A stretch of DNA of 64,000 nucleotides. It comes from Desulfoluna spongiiphila (GTDB lineage Bacteria; Desulfobacterota; Desulfobacteria; Desulfobacterales; Desulfolunaceae). Shown piece by piece: positions 1-8,684 of this stretch; within the stretch, counting starts at the first letter, position 1; every line of letters begins with the position of its first letter. The position numbers and the translations under genes were made by a program. The notes under the pieces are model-generated. The model was not told where the DNA came from. It was given only the letters and a program-made list of their open reading frames with translations, and ran no database searches. The DNA lies in contig NZ_FMUX01000001.1 of the NCBI RefSeq assembly GCF_900101345.1, forward strand, positions 186,001 to 250,000. The letters run 5' to 3'.

Positions 1-551
1 CCCCCCTGGTGGATCCCATGTGCGGATCCGGGACCATCCTGTCCGAAGCCCACATGCTCGCCTGCGGCATCCCGGCCGGCTACCTGCGGAAGCACTTCGG
101 CCTCTCCCGGTTGCCCAACTTCAACAAAAAGCTGTGGGAAGCCGAGCGGCAGAAGGCGACAAAACGCATCCAGCCCCCGGAAGAGGGCCTGATCATGGGA
201 AGCGATATCTGCAAAACCACGGTGGCATCCGCCCGGGAGAACATGGCGAACCTGCCCGGCGGCGAGCAGATCCCCATCTTCAGAAAAGACGTTCGAAAAC
301 TCGAAATCCACGAAGAGAGCCTCATCGTCTGCAACCCGCCCTACGGCATCAGGCTCGGCAGGGAAGAGGACATGAAGCAGTTCTACAAAGAGTTCGGTGA
401 TTTCCTGAAAAACGAGTGCAAGGGGTCCACGGCCTTCATCTACTTCGGAAACCGTGAACTCATCGGGAGCCTGGGCCTCAAAACCGAGTGGAAGCGCCCC
501 CTCATGAACGGCGGCCTGGACGGACGGCTCTGCAAATACAACCTGTATTGA
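1..551 (+). CDS. 23S rRNA (guanine-N2) methyltransferase, RlmL/Trm14-type, 3' part
   Basis: Partial gene that runs off the left edge; the open frame is intact from base 3. The visible 182 residues are the C-terminal SAM-dependent methyltransferase domain of the THUMP/RlmL family. It begins at the SAM-binding motif DPMCGSGTI, continues with GSDI, where the ribose-binding acidic residue is expected, and carries the catalytic NPPYG motif typical of enzymes that methylate an exocyclic amine of guanine. The THUMP domain would lie outside the window. The likely substrate is 23S rRNA (RlmL-like), but tRNA-directed Trm14 relatives share these motifs, so the exact target is inferred. trmB follows after 13 bases on the same strand, suggesting co-transcription of two RNA methyltransferases. 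Confidence 0.85.
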   Translation, partial: PLVDPMCGSGTILSEAHMLACGIPAGYLRKHFGLSRLPNFNKKLWEAERQKATKRIQPPEEGLIMGSDICKTTVASARENMANLPGGEQIPIFRKDVRKLEIHEESLIVCNPPYGIRLGREEDMKQFYKEFGDFLKNECKGSTAFIYFGNRELIGSLGLKTEWKRPLMNGGLDGRLCKYNLY

Positions 552-564
552 TGGATCAGAAGGT

Positions 565-1230
565 ATGGCCAAGAAAAAATTGATGCGTTACGAGGAGATC
601 CACAATTTTCCCAACGTCATCTACACGGAAATCGTGGACGCGGAGAACCGCATTGTCAGTCGAAACTGGGACGAACACGCCTTTGAAAAGGCGCAGGACA
701 CCGTGGTGGAGATCGGCTGCGGCAGGGGCGAGTACTGCATCGACCTGGCCAGGCGCAACCCCCATAAAAACTACGTGGGGGTGGACTTAAAGGCGGACCG
801 CCTCTACATCGGGGCCCTGAAAGCCAAAGAGGAGGGACTCACCAACGTCATGTTCGTGAGGATCCGGGTGGAGTACCTGATCCCCTTTTTGGGGGACCAG
901 AAGCTCTCCGAAGCCTGGATCACCTTTCCCGATCCGTACAACCGCACCGTAAACGGCCGAAAGCGCCTCACGGCCGGCACGTTTCTGGACGTATACAGAC
1001 ACATCGTGGAGCCCGGAGCCCTGCTCCACCTGAAAACCGACGACCCCACCCTCTATGAGTTCTCCCTGGAGAGCCTCAAAGAAAACGGGGCCGAGATTCT
1101 CTTCCACACCAACGACCTCTACAGCGTCACCGAAGAGTTAGGGGACGCCACCGCGGTTCAGACCACCTACGAAAAACGCTACATCAAGGAAGGCCGTCTT
1201 ATCAAATACATCCGGTTCTGCCTGAATTAA
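565..1230 (+). CDS. trmB: tRNA (guanine-N7)-methyltransferase, TrmB family
   Basis: A 221-residue single-domain SAM methyltransferase. The SAM site is seen as EIGCGRGEY near residue 51 and GVDLKADR near residue 72, and the family hallmark FPDP near residue 126. The established role of TrmB is to form m7G46 in the variable loop of tRNA. Most TrmB proteins read FPDPWPKKRH at this point; here FPDP is followed by YNRTVNGRKRL, so the substrate-contacting stretch is divergent. The start at 565 follows AGAAGG closely; a second ATG at 583 is possible. It sits 13 bases after the rRNA methyltransferase gene and converges with the DUF2325 gene, with a repeat fragment between them. Confidence 0.82.
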   Translation: MAKKKLMRYEEIHNFPNVIYTEIVDAENRIVSRNWDEHAFEKAQDTVVEIGCGRGEYCIDLARRNPHKNYVGVDLKADRLYIGALKAKEEGLTNVMFVRIRVEYLIPFLGDQKLSEAWITFPDPYNRTVNGRKRLTAGTFLDVYRHIVEPGALLHLKTDDPTLYEFSLESLKENGAEILFHTNDLYSVTEELGDATAVQTTYEKRYIKEGRLIKYIRFCLN

Positions 1231-1341
1231 AAAATATAAGAGACGCTCCTCGAAGCGCCTGCCATGGGTTGAATAATCCATAGCGTTCACCACGGGCGTA
1301 GCCTGTCAGAAAATGTGAAGTACCTGAAGAACGAAGGTACA

Positions 1342-1393
1342 GAGCATTTGCAAACCTGGGGTGCAGGGGCTGTAGCCCCTGCCCGCCGGAGGC
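1342..1393. repeat. Partial copy of the dispersed GCCTCCGGCGGC repeat (variant type)
   Basis: This 52-base segment ends in CCCGCCGGAGGC and carries the imperfect hairpin CAGGGGCTGTAGCCCCTG next to GAGCATTTGC. It matches in reverse the left part of the copy at 36770-36931, which has CCAGGGGATGATCCCCTGG followed by GCGAATGCTC. It lies between the convergent trmB and DUF2325 genes. Only one terminal inverted repeat is present, so this is a fragment. Confidence 0.6.
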
Positions 1394-1409
1394 ACGCTTT
1401 TTGGTTTCC

Positions 1410-2645
1410 CTACGCAGGCATATCGAGAAGCACGCCGGTCAGTGCAGAAATGCTGGAGGTGGGAAGGAACCGGATCTCTTTGTTGTGCTTGGAGCAGAGT
1501 TTTTTGACGCTTCGACAGGCGTTGTGGCTGTTGCAGGTCACGGGGCAGACCACCATGTCGCAACGGGTAACCTGTTTCTCAAGGCACTTTCGCCCCCCGC
1601 TCATGGTGCCGTCGTGGTACTCAAACCCCAGGCCCTTGGCTTCGGCCACGCGCCTGTAGTGGGGCTCCATACGGGAGAGCCCGCCCACCATCAGGACCCT
1701 GCGGCTGCAGGTCTCCATCTCCGGGCAGGTGCTGCACCCCCGGCCTTCGCAGGGCATGGATGAAAGGGATGGAACGGGCCTGCCAATGGCAAGGCTCATC
1801 ACCTCATCGGCAAGGGCCTTGTTTTCGTTTTCAAGCTCCCGAGTCCGAATCTTGAGCTTGCGCATCTCCCGCTCGTGCTTCCTGGCTTCCCTGGCCAGGG
1901 TGTCGCGTTCGCGCTCCCTCTCCTTTCGCTTTGCCTTCTCCCGCTTCAGCTCGTCGCCATAGGCCGGATGCACCTCCGGTACCACGGGAGCCTGGACCAC
2001 GGCCACAGGCTCTTCGGCACGCTTCTCAAGGGCCAGCCGAAGCTCCCGTACCTCATCGGCCATTCCCTGCAATTCGCGACCCAAACGACGGCGTTCGCGC
2101 CTTTCGGCCTCAAGGCTTTCCGTAAGATCCTTGACCTTGGCCACACTTTTCAGCTCCTTTTTCCGGGCCTCAAAAAGATCGATGGCCGTGGTGTGCCCCA
2201 TCATATGGGCCTCCCCCACAACAGACACCAGGGTATCCACGGAGAGGGCCTTGCGCATGGCCACGCAGTACAGGGCCTCGGCAGCGTCTCCCCGGGCAAT
2301 GGCGGCTTTAAGAAGGGGCAGGAGCTCCTCTTCGGGAAGGGACTTCACCTTTGCGATGGCATCGGCAAACTTCCGCTTCAAAAGCGCATCCACGCGCCGC
2401 GCCACGGCAGAGGCCGACCCCACCTCCTCCATGATGTCCCGATGGACCTCCCAGGGAGCGAGGGCCTTGATGCGGCGCCCGCATTTTTTAAGGATGCGCC
2501 GTCCCTCCTCGTCGCTGACCCCCAGCCCCACCACCGGGCATTTAAGGGACGTCGGTATATCCCAAAAGGATTGAAAAAGCACAGCGTCCTCCGTCTCCTT
2601 AGCCGCAGTTTCCATTCCAATTCCTTCCAGCAGGCCCTCGAACAT
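1410..2645 (-). CDS. DUF2325 domain protein with long central coiled coil
   Basis: A 411-residue protein whose function is not known to me. The N-terminal 170 residues are helical and unassigned. About residues 170-295 are strongly charged (Arg/Glu/Lys) and read as a coiled coil. A four-cysteine cluster follows (CEGRGCSTC and a further Cys, residues 299-313), suggesting a metal site. The last 97 residues match DUF2325: VLMVGG near residue 317, a conserved Cys/His-rich middle and an ending of the SSISALTG type. The start is supported by GGAGG seven bases before the ATG. It is monocistronic between repeat fragment and regulator gene. DUF2325 proteins are widespread but poorly characterised; a redox or metal role is only a guess. 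Confidence 0.75.
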   Translation of the reverse strand: MFEGLLEGIGMETAAKETEDAVLFQSFWDIPTSLKCPVVGLGVSDEEGRRILKKCGRRIKALAPWEVHRDIMEEVGSASAVARRVDALLKRKFADAIAKVKSLPEEELLPLLKAAIARGDAAEALYCVAMRKALSVDTLVSVVGEAHMMGHTTAIDLFEARKKELKSVAKVKDLTESLEAERRERRRLGRELQGMADEVRELRLALEKRAEEPVAVVQAPVVPEVHPAYGDELKREKAKRKERERERDTLAREARKHEREMRKLKIRTRELENENKALADEVMSLAIGRPVPSLSSMPCEGRGCSTCPEMETCSRRVLMVGGLSRMEPHYRRVAEAKGLGFEYHDGTMSGGRKCLEKQVTRCDMVVCPVTCNSHNACRSVKKLCSKHNKEIRFLPTSSISALTGVLLDMPA

Positions 2646-2773
2646 TTTTTAACCTCCAAATAATTTTAGGCAAACCAAACATTATACATAAAAAAAGAGG
2701 AGCGGATTCCCACTCCCGATCCGTTGCCGCCCTCCCGGTGAGGGCAGCAACGATAATCACGGCATCATCGATG

Positions 2774-3529
2774 CTAAAACATTTTCACGACGACCTTTTC
2801 GGCGTCCTCTTTCCGCAGGTCCAGGTGATACCCCATCACCTTGGCCCGGATCACCTCACCGGGCTCATCCACGGCTTCCACTTCAATGATGTTGCCCACA
2901 TCCGCACCGGACTCCTTGAGCTGGCGCGCCACGTTGCCTTTCCCGGCAATCTTTACGATAAGGCCCCTCTCACCGCTTGCAAGGGAGGAGAGGTTCTGGG
3001 TTTTTCCGGAGTCGGGGTCCAGCCCCCCTAAATCCCGAAGACCGCCGATGCACTGCTCAAGACACCCCTTGCATTCATCCAGGGGAGACTCCTTCTCGCA
3101 GCGGGCGGCAAACTGGCCGAGCCACTCCGTACCGGCACGGGGACACAGATCGATAAATTCCATCAGGGAGATGATGCGATCCAGAACGGACCGGGAGACG
3201 GTATGTTCCATTTTGCATGCCGTTTCTTCGGCTTCCGTGGGATCGATAAACAGGACCCGAATGAAAAAATCCTTCAGGGCCTCATGGCGCCGGACCACGT
3301 CACGGGCGTGTTTCTGACCTTTGGGGGTCAGGGTGATCAAGTCGTAAGGGGCGTAGTTGATATACCCTTTTTCAGCCAAAGCCCTCAGGGCGCCGGTGAC
3401 TGACGAGCTGTTCACCCCTGTCTTTTTGGCAATATCTTTGGCACGGGCGGCCTGCTTTTCCGAGACAACGTGGTAGATCGCCTCAAGGTAGTCTTCCAGG
3501 CTTGCACTGAGTTCTTCGATCTGCGACAT
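2774..3529 (-). CDS. DtxR/MntR-family metal-dependent transcriptional regulator with FeoA-like domain
   Basis: A 251-residue regulator. Residues 10-70 form the winged helix (LEDYLEAIYHVV, then a GVNSSSVTGALRAL recognition-helix region). Next is the dimerisation/metal domain with C105-x2-E108-H109, matching the Cys-x-x-Glu-His metal ligands of DtxR. Around residues 135-160 is an extra cysteine cluster (CEKESPLDECKGCLEQC). The C-terminal 75 residues look like the SH3-like FeoA/DtxR domain. The frame stays open for 89 codons upstream, but homology starts at MSQIEEL, so I start there. A perfect palindrome lies 34 bases upstream. Expected role: iron- or manganese-responsive repression, with autoregulation inferred from the palindrome. 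No metal transporter is adjacent. Confidence 0.85.
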   Translation of the reverse strand: MSQIEELSASLEDYLEAIYHVVSEKQAARAKDIAKKTGVNSSSVTGALRALAEKGYINYAPYDLITLTPKGQKHARDVVRRHEALKDFFIRVLFIDPTEAEETACKMEHTVSRSVLDRIISLMEFIDLCPRAGTEWLGQFAARCEKESPLDECKGCLEQCIGGLRDLGGLDPDSGKTQNLSSLASGERGLIVKIAGKGNVARQLKESGADVGNIIEVEAVDEPGEVIRAKVMGYHLDLRKEDAEKVVVKMF

Positions 3530-3563
3530 CAGAGATTTTACCCCATCTGTGTGGTTGATGCGT

Positions 3564-3582
3564 ATGTAAAAGGGTTTTACAT
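3564..3582. promoter_or_regulatory. Perfect inverted repeat, candidate operator of the DtxR-family gene
   Basis: The sequence ATGTAAAAGGGTTTTACAT has two perfect 8-base arms around a 3-base centre. It lies between the 3' end of glcF and the start of the DtxR-family gene, the usual place for an autoregulatory operator. The motif is seen directly; regulator binding is inferred. Confidence 0.55.
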
Positions 3583-3614
3583 TAGGCACTTTTTTTCGTC
3601 TATCCGAATATAAA

Positions 3615-4877
3615 TCAGGAGAGCCCAGGACTGTCAAGGGGATTTTCCAGAATTTCCACGACGTGCAACACCCGGATCCGCGAATTCGCCCCTTTGAGCA
3701 GGGCTTCGATCTGAGCCATGCACCCCGGACAGGAGGTGACCACCACGTCGGCGCCGGTGGCTTCGATGCGGGCAAGGCAGCCCTCTCCGATGGCAAGGGA
3801 GAGGTCCCGGTTCTTCATGCCGAAGCTCCCCCCCAGGCCGCAGCACCCCGGCTCCATCTCCACCAGGTTGTGGCCCGCGTCTTTTAAGAGCGCACGGGTA
3901 TTGGCGGTGTTGTTCAGGCTGTGCCGGGCGTGGCAGGGGTCGTGCACGGTGACGGTAAGACCGGTCTCCGCGCTTTCGGGCCTGTCCCCAGCCCCCAGCT
4001 GCGCCAGCAAATCGCTGCCGTCGCACACGGCATCGGCGATGCGATCCACCAAACGCCCTTCGGCCTCGGAGAGTCTCTCTTTTGCCATGGGCCAGAGGTG
4101 TTTCAAGGCATGGGTGCAGGTGGCGCACGGGGTCACCACATGGCTGAAGTCCATTCCTGAAAAAAGGGCGAGGTGCCGTCTCACGGCCTTTAAAAATTCA
4201 TCTTCGTCCCCTTCGGTCAGAAAGGGGATCCCGCAGCACCCCTGCTCTTTGGGTACATGCACCCGGGCCCCTGCATCGGTGAGCAAGCCGGCAAGGCCTT
4301 CCCCCACGAAGGGATAGACCTTGTCCACCAGGCAGCCGGCAAAAAGGACAACATCGGGCCCCGGGGACTCGGGCTCCCTGGCGGCATAGTTTTCGCTGAA
4401 AAAAGGCTGGGTGATCTTCGGCACCGGATAGCGCCGGGCAAGGGCCACCCGTTCCTCTTCCGGAAAGGTGATCAGGCGCCTCTGAACAGCCGCGAACCGC
4501 GCGGCAAGGGTGGCGGTGCGTTTGGGATCGGAAAACGCTTTTCGAAGCAGGGCACGCTTTGTGCCGGACAGTCGAGCGGCCTCGGCCAGGGCCTTTCTCG
4601 CCAGGAGAAAAGCATCCACCGTGGCAACCCCCCGGGGACAGGTGGCCTTGCATCCGCCGCAGAGGGTGCAGCGGTTGAGGCGGGACAGGGTCTCTGCAGG
4701 GGCATCGGTGAGGTTTTCGTGAAGGGCCGTGATAAGGGCCAGCTTTCCCCTGGCCGAGTCCCCTTCGAGGCCGGTGCGTTTGTACACGGGACAGACAGCC
4801 TGGCACAGGCCGCATCGGTTGCACAGGGACGCCATCTTCTCTGCGGCGTCCGCAAGGGACACCAGATCAATGCTCAT
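3615..4877 (-). CDS. glcF: Glycolate oxidase iron-sulfur subunit-like protein (GlcF/LldE type)
   Basis: A 420-residue cytoplasmic electron-transfer protein. Two 4Fe-4S ferredoxin motifs lie near residues 18-75 (CNRCGLCQAVCP and CTLCGGCKATCP). Two CCG (cysteine-rich) domains follow: one with GCCGIPF, the other with HDPCHA, GCCGLGG and SCPGCMAQI. This layout is that of GlcF, which accepts electrons from the flavoprotein GlcD during oxidation of glycolate or D-lactate. A GlcD-like gene is in the window at 19136-20512, 14 kb away rather than adjacent, so pairing is plausible but not shown. Its ATG overlaps the stop of the upstream DHH gene by 11 bases (ATGAGCATTGA), suggesting translational coupling. 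Confidence 0.8.
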   Translation of the reverse strand: MSIDLVSLADAAEKMASLCNRCGLCQAVCPVYKRTGLEGDSARGKLALITALHENLTDAPAETLSRLNRCTLCGGCKATCPRGVATVDAFLLARKALAEAARLSGTKRALLRKAFSDPKRTATLAARFAAVQRRLITFPEEERVALARRYPVPKITQPFFSENYAAREPESPGPDVVLFAGCLVDKVYPFVGEGLAGLLTDAGARVHVPKEQGCCGIPFLTEGDEDEFLKAVRRHLALFSGMDFSHVVTPCATCTHALKHLWPMAKERLSEAEGRLVDRIADAVCDGSDLLAQLGAGDRPESAETGLTVTVHDPCHARHSLNNTANTRALLKDAGHNLVEMEPGCCGLGGSFGMKNRDLSLAIGEGCLARIEATGADVVVTSCPGCMAQIEALLKGANSRIRVLHVVEILENPLDSPGLS

Positions 4878-5763
4878 GGGGCTTATTTTCCTGCAGGGCC
4901 CCTATGATGCGGGGAATGTATTTATCGGCCATGGAAGCCTCAAAGGTACAGGCCGCGGCACCAAAGTGGCCGCCTCCGTTGAATTTCGACAGAAGGTGAC
5001 CGGCGTGGACGTTGCACCCCACATTGAAGATGCTGTGACCCACACTGAGCACCACACGCTTTCTGGCCCGGTCCACGTAGCGGATCTTAACGCTGACCAC
5101 GGCATCGGGAAACATGGCATACACCAGGAACCGGTTTCCTTCCGGAGCCTCTTCATACCCCCTGAAATCGGTGATGGAGACCCCCTCTTTCACGTGGGTG
5201 CACGAACTTAAATGCCGCCTGTACTCTTTGTTCTGGGCCACCACCGCCTCACAGCGACGCTTGACCTCCGGGTCGGCCATCACCTCGTCGATGGGCCGGG
5301 ACCTGAGAAGGTCCACCAGACGGTCCCAGTAAGGCGCATCCTGCCCCTTGCGGCCGAAAATCGTCATGGAGAGCAGCACATAAGGGTTGGATTCGGGCGC
5401 CTCCACCTCATCCCGGGTGAGATCCGCCGAATCGATGCGGTCCGCCTCCCGGATAAGCTCGGTAAGGTCTTTGGTCAGCCCGTCCCGGTAGTAGGACCAC
5501 ACCAGTCCCGCTGCCGAGGGAGCGACCTCAAAGGCCCCTTCAAAGGGCACGGTCACGCGGTTGGTGGCGTGGTGGTCGAACCAGAGGCTGCACCGGGGAT
5601 CAAAGGGCAGGTTGGCGATGGCATCGCCGTCTCGGACCTCCACCTTGCCCTGCTGCATGTCGTTGGGTTCCACCCAGAGGGTCGGTTCGGTCAGGGCCAG
5701 GGCTTCTTCCAGCACGGCGGCGCAAACCACCCCGTCAAAATCGGGTCGTGTGACGATTCGCAT
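4867..5763 (-). CDS. DHH-family phosphoesterase
   Basis: A 298-residue enzyme of the DHH superfamily of Mn2+-dependent phosphoesterases. Residues near the start carry RPDFDG, the first metal-ligand motif. Around residue 62 is FDHHATN (the DHH signature), and near residue 273 is NGGGHFGAAAC, the GGGH motif of the DHHA1 substrate-binding domain. Family members cleave short oligoribonucleotides, pApA/pAp or polyphosphate; the substrate here cannot be read from sequence. It is the first gene of a two-gene unit with glcF, which overlaps it by 11 bases. There is no obvious functional link to glycolate oxidation. Confidence 0.82.
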   Translation of the reverse strand: MRIVTRPDFDGVVCAAVLEEALALTEPTLWVEPNDMQQGKVEVRDGDAIANLPFDPRCSLWFDHHATNRVTVPFEGAFEVAPSAAGLVWSYYRDGLTKDLTELIREADRIDSADLTRDEVEAPESNPYVLLSMTIFGRKGQDAPYWDRLVDLLRSRPIDEVMADPEVKRRCEAVVAQNKEYRRHLSSCTHVKEGVSITDFRGYEEAPEGNRFLVYAMFPDAVVSVKIRYVDRARKRVVLSVGHSIFNVGCNVHAGHLLSKFNGGGHFGAAACTFEASMADKYIPRIIGALQENKPHEH

Positions 5764-5888
5764 GGTCTTGTTTCCTGTTGGGTTGTGATGGCAGATGGTA
5801 TCAGGTGTTCAGAAACAGCTCTCGCATGGTTCAAGGAGACATCGGAATTTACCGGGACGCGTGGGCCCCGGGCGTGCGTCTTCAGGTA

Positions 5889-6293
5889 TCAGTCCGTTGG
5901 CGACCGATCGGGCACGTTTCGGTCTTCACGCAGCCAGACGATCACATAAAGGACGATACCGCAGGTCACCCCCACAATATCGCATAAAAAATCCACCCGG
6001 TCCATGGACCGGCGCGGGACAAAGAGCTGGTGCACCTCATCGGCCATGCCGATGAGCACCGCCACCAGAAAGGCGAAACACACGGCGGCGACCCGGCTCT
6101 GCCCCAGGGGCAGGGAACGGGCGCCACGCAACACCAGAAAGCCCACCACCGCGTACACCAGAAGGTGGGCCACCTTGTCGTTGAAAGGCCCCCGGGGCAT
6201 GGGCAGGTGAACCAGGGAGGGGAGAAATATCAGCACGCAGAGAAGAAGCACGGCAACCCAGTTGCGCACCCCCTTTGACTCTGAAATCCTCAT
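5889..6293 (-). CDS. VanZ-like membrane protein
   Basis: A 134-residue integral membrane protein with about four hydrophobic segments (residues 10-28, 43-58, 66-88 and 107-125). The conserved DEVHQLFVPRRSMDRVDF, followed by a glycine-rich last helix, matches the VanZ-like family. VanZ from the vancomycin cluster confers low-level teicoplanin resistance, but most chromosomal family members have no known role and resistance should not be assumed. The start at 6293 (MRISESK) is preferred over an upstream in-frame ATG because GGGAGGGAG lies just before it. It is 51 bases downstream of thrS on the same strand and may be co-transcribed. Confidence 0.75.
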   Translation of the reverse strand: MRISESKGVRNWVAVLLLCVLIFLPSLVHLPMPRGPFNDKVAHLLVYAVVGFLVLRGARSLPLGQSRVAAVCFAFLVAVLIGMADEVHQLFVPRRSMDRVDFLCDIVGVTCGIVLYVIVWLREDRNVPDRSPTD

Positions 6294-6344
6294 CGCATTC
6301 TCCCTCCCCGTCGTCCCCACCCAGGGGGCTGCAACCGTTTCAGT

Positions 6345-8258
6345 CTATCCGAAAACGGGAACACTTTCATTTTTCCTGCTGCGGATATCCGCGTTTACCA
6401 CGGAGAGGAAGGCCTCTCTGGAGACCCCGTAGGTCACCTTCCCGTCCAGGGTACGGACGGAAAAGACCCCGGCTTCCCGCTCTTTCTCGCCGATGGTAAC
6501 AATCACCGGAACCTGCTCAAGCTGCGCATCGCGCACCTTGCGCTTGAGGCTCTCGCCCCGGGCGTCCACGTCCACGCGAAGCCCTTCGCCTTCCAGCTCT
6601 TTTTTCACCTGCCGGGTGTAGTCCAGCAGGTCGTCGTTCATGGGCAGAAGGACCACCTGGACCGGTGCCAGCCACAGGGGGAACCGTCCGGCGTAGTGCT
6701 CCACCAGGATCCCGAAGAATCGCTCGATGGAGCCAAAGGCCACGCGATGGATCATCACGGGGCGATGCTTTTCGTTGTCCGCGCCGATGTAAGAGAGGTC
6801 GAACCGCTCAGGCAGGCTCATGTCCAGCTGGATGGTACCGCACTGCCAGGTACGCCCGATGGCATCCTTGATATGGATGTCGATCTTGGGCCCGTAGAAG
6901 GCGCCGTCCCCTTCGTTGATGACATACCCTTTGCCGTAGGCGTCCAGGGCGGAACGCAGGCCTTCGGTGGCTTTTTCCCACTGCTCGTCCGAGCCGATGG
7001 ATTTCTCCGGCCGGGTGGAGAGCTCCAGGTGGAAGTCGAGGCCGAAGGTGCCGTAAATCCGTTCGTCAAGTTTCAAGACCCCCAGGATCTCGTCGTGGAT
7101 CTGCTCGGGTGTCATGAAAATGTGGGCGTCGTCCTGGTGGAAGGCCCGCACGCGAAAGAGACCGGAGAGGGCCCCTGAGAGCTCATGGCGATGCACCAGG
7201 CCGATTTCACCGGCACGGTAAGGGAGCTCTCTGTAGGAGGGGCTCTTCATGCGGAAAAGGAGCATGCCGCCGGGGCAGTTCATGGGCTTGATGGCGTAAT
7301 CGAAACCATCCACGTTGGAGGTGTACATGTTCTCCCGGTAGTTCTCCCAGTGGCCGCTGCGCTCCCAGAGGGCCCGGTTGAGCATGATGGGGGTCTTGGT
7401 CTCCACGTATTCGTCTTTTAAGTGCTCTTCACGCCAGTAGTCGAGAAGGGCATTCCACATGGCCATGCCCCGGGCGTGGAAAAAGGGCATCCCCGGCGCT
7501 TCGTCATGGAAGCTGAAGAGGTCCAGCTGGGTACCGAGCTTGCGGTGGTCCCTTTTCTTGGCCTCTTCGATCATGTGAAGGTGGGCCTTGAGTTCCTTTT
7601 TATCAAAAAAAGCGGTGCCGTACACCCGTTGAAGCTGGGCGTTGTTCTGATCGGCACGCCAGTAGGCACCGGAGACCCGCATGAGCTTCACGGCCTTGAT
7701 CAGGCCGGTGTGGGGGACGTGGGGCCCCCTGCAGAGATCCGTAAAATCGCCCTGCTCGTAGAGGGAGATGGTCCCTTCGAGGCCGTCGATGAGCTCAAGC
7801 TTGTAAGGTTCGTCCTTAAAACGCTCAAGGGCCTCCTCTTTGGAGATCTCCTTGCGCGTGAAGGGGAGCTTGGCCTTGACGAGTCGGTTGATCTCCTGCT
7901 CGATGGCGGGAAAGGCCTCTTCGCCGAGGGGCTCCATGTCGATGTCGTAATAAAAGCCCCCTTCCACCACAGGTCCGATGGTCAGGTGGGCATCCTTATA
8001 GAGGTTCGTGATGGCCTGGGCCATGACGTGGGCGGCGCTGTGCCGCATAATCTCGAGGGCTTCCGAATCTTTGGTGGTGATGAGGCGGACGGCGGCGCCG
8101 TCCGCGACCTTTTCCGACAGATCCAAAAGGACCCCTTCGATTTCCATGGCCACGCAGCTGCGTGCAAAGCCTTCGGAGATTGAAAGGGCTATATCGGCCC
8201 CGGAAGGGGCCTCATTAAACTCTCGTTTGCTTCCATCCGGTAGAGTGATCTTAACCAT
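6345..8258 (-). CDS. thrS: Threonyl-tRNA synthetase
   Basis: A 637-residue class II aminoacyl-tRNA synthetase that charges tRNA-Thr. The N-terminal TGS domain starts at MVKITLPDGSK. The editing (SAD) domain has HSAAHVMAQAI. The catalytic core has NCPGGML, FRVRAFHQDDAHIF and IHRVAFGSIERFFG, which together provide the Cys/His/His zinc ligands and class II motifs 2 and 3. The C-terminal anticodon-binding domain ends the protein. Length is normal for the family. Unlike many bacteria, infC-rpmI-rplT do not follow; a VanZ-like gene does. Confidence 0.97.
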   Translation of the reverse strand: MVKITLPDGSKREFNEAPSGADIALSISEGFARSCVAMEIEGVLLDLSEKVADGAAVRLITTKDSEALEIMRHSAAHVMAQAITNLYKDAHLTIGPVVEGGFYYDIDMEPLGEEAFPAIEQEINRLVKAKLPFTRKEISKEEALERFKDEPYKLELIDGLEGTISLYEQGDFTDLCRGPHVPHTGLIKAVKLMRVSGAYWRADQNNAQLQRVYGTAFFDKKELKAHLHMIEEAKKRDHRKLGTQLDLFSFHDEAPGMPFFHARGMAMWNALLDYWREEHLKDEYVETKTPIMLNRALWERSGHWENYRENMYTSNVDGFDYAIKPMNCPGGMLLFRMKSPSYRELPYRAGEIGLVHRHELSGALSGLFRVRAFHQDDAHIFMTPEQIHDEILGVLKLDERIYGTFGLDFHLELSTRPEKSIGSDEQWEKATEGLRSALDAYGKGYVINEGDGAFYGPKIDIHIKDAIGRTWQCGTIQLDMSLPERFDLSYIGADNEKHRPVMIHRVAFGSIERFFGILVEHYAGRFPLWLAPVQVVLLPMNDDLLDYTRQVKKELEGEGLRVDVDARGESLKRKVRDAQLEQVPVIVTIGEKEREAGVFSVRTLDGKVTYGVSREAFLSVVNADIRSRKNESVPVFG

Positions 8259-8684
8259 ATCCGTATCCGTATCGCCTCGAATTATATAAGGAACCGCACA
8301 GCAGGCGATGCCTTGTCAATACCTTTAAACCCAGCGGGGTGCGCGCACCACACTGAAAACAGGACTAATCTGTGAATTTAGGGCAATTCCCCGGGAGGGT
8401 CAAGACAAAAGCTCCTTGCCTCTCCCGGAAAGTGTATGGTCTTCCTGTAAAAAAAATGATACACAAACATAAATCAAACTCACTCGCACCGCCGGTGGGC
8501 CGGCGGTTGTGCTCAAGGTACCATGGCCTCCAAAACAGCCCGGACGTTTGTCCGGGGCCCACGCCGCGCACCGAGTCCTTTCCCGAAGCCGGCACGGCAG
8601 CAGCACCGAGGCCTGATGTGCCTGGATTTTTTTTTCGCATGCCCAGCGCATGGAATGGCCGTCGAAACGAGCCCCGATTTTCCC
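8259..8684. other. Non-coding region between divergent thrS and rnd
   Basis: This divergent promoter region has no convincing gene. An AT-rich ATTATATAAG at 8281-8290 gives a TATAAT-like -10 for thrS on the minus strand. A GC-rich imperfect hairpin lies at 8486-8512 (GCAC-CGCCGG paired with CCGGCGG-TTGTGC); it has no T-run, so it is not a typical terminator. The rnd frame extends open into this region but shows no family similarity there. Confidence 0.5.

Noticed and set aside
5889..6293. Glycopeptide resistance gene
   Set aside because: The VanZ-like domain alone does not indicate resistance; no van cluster is present.
8523..8684. N-terminal extension of RNase D to the first ATG
   Set aside because: The added 54 residues are low in similarity and rich in Arg/Pro, and they cross a hairpin-containing intergenic region.
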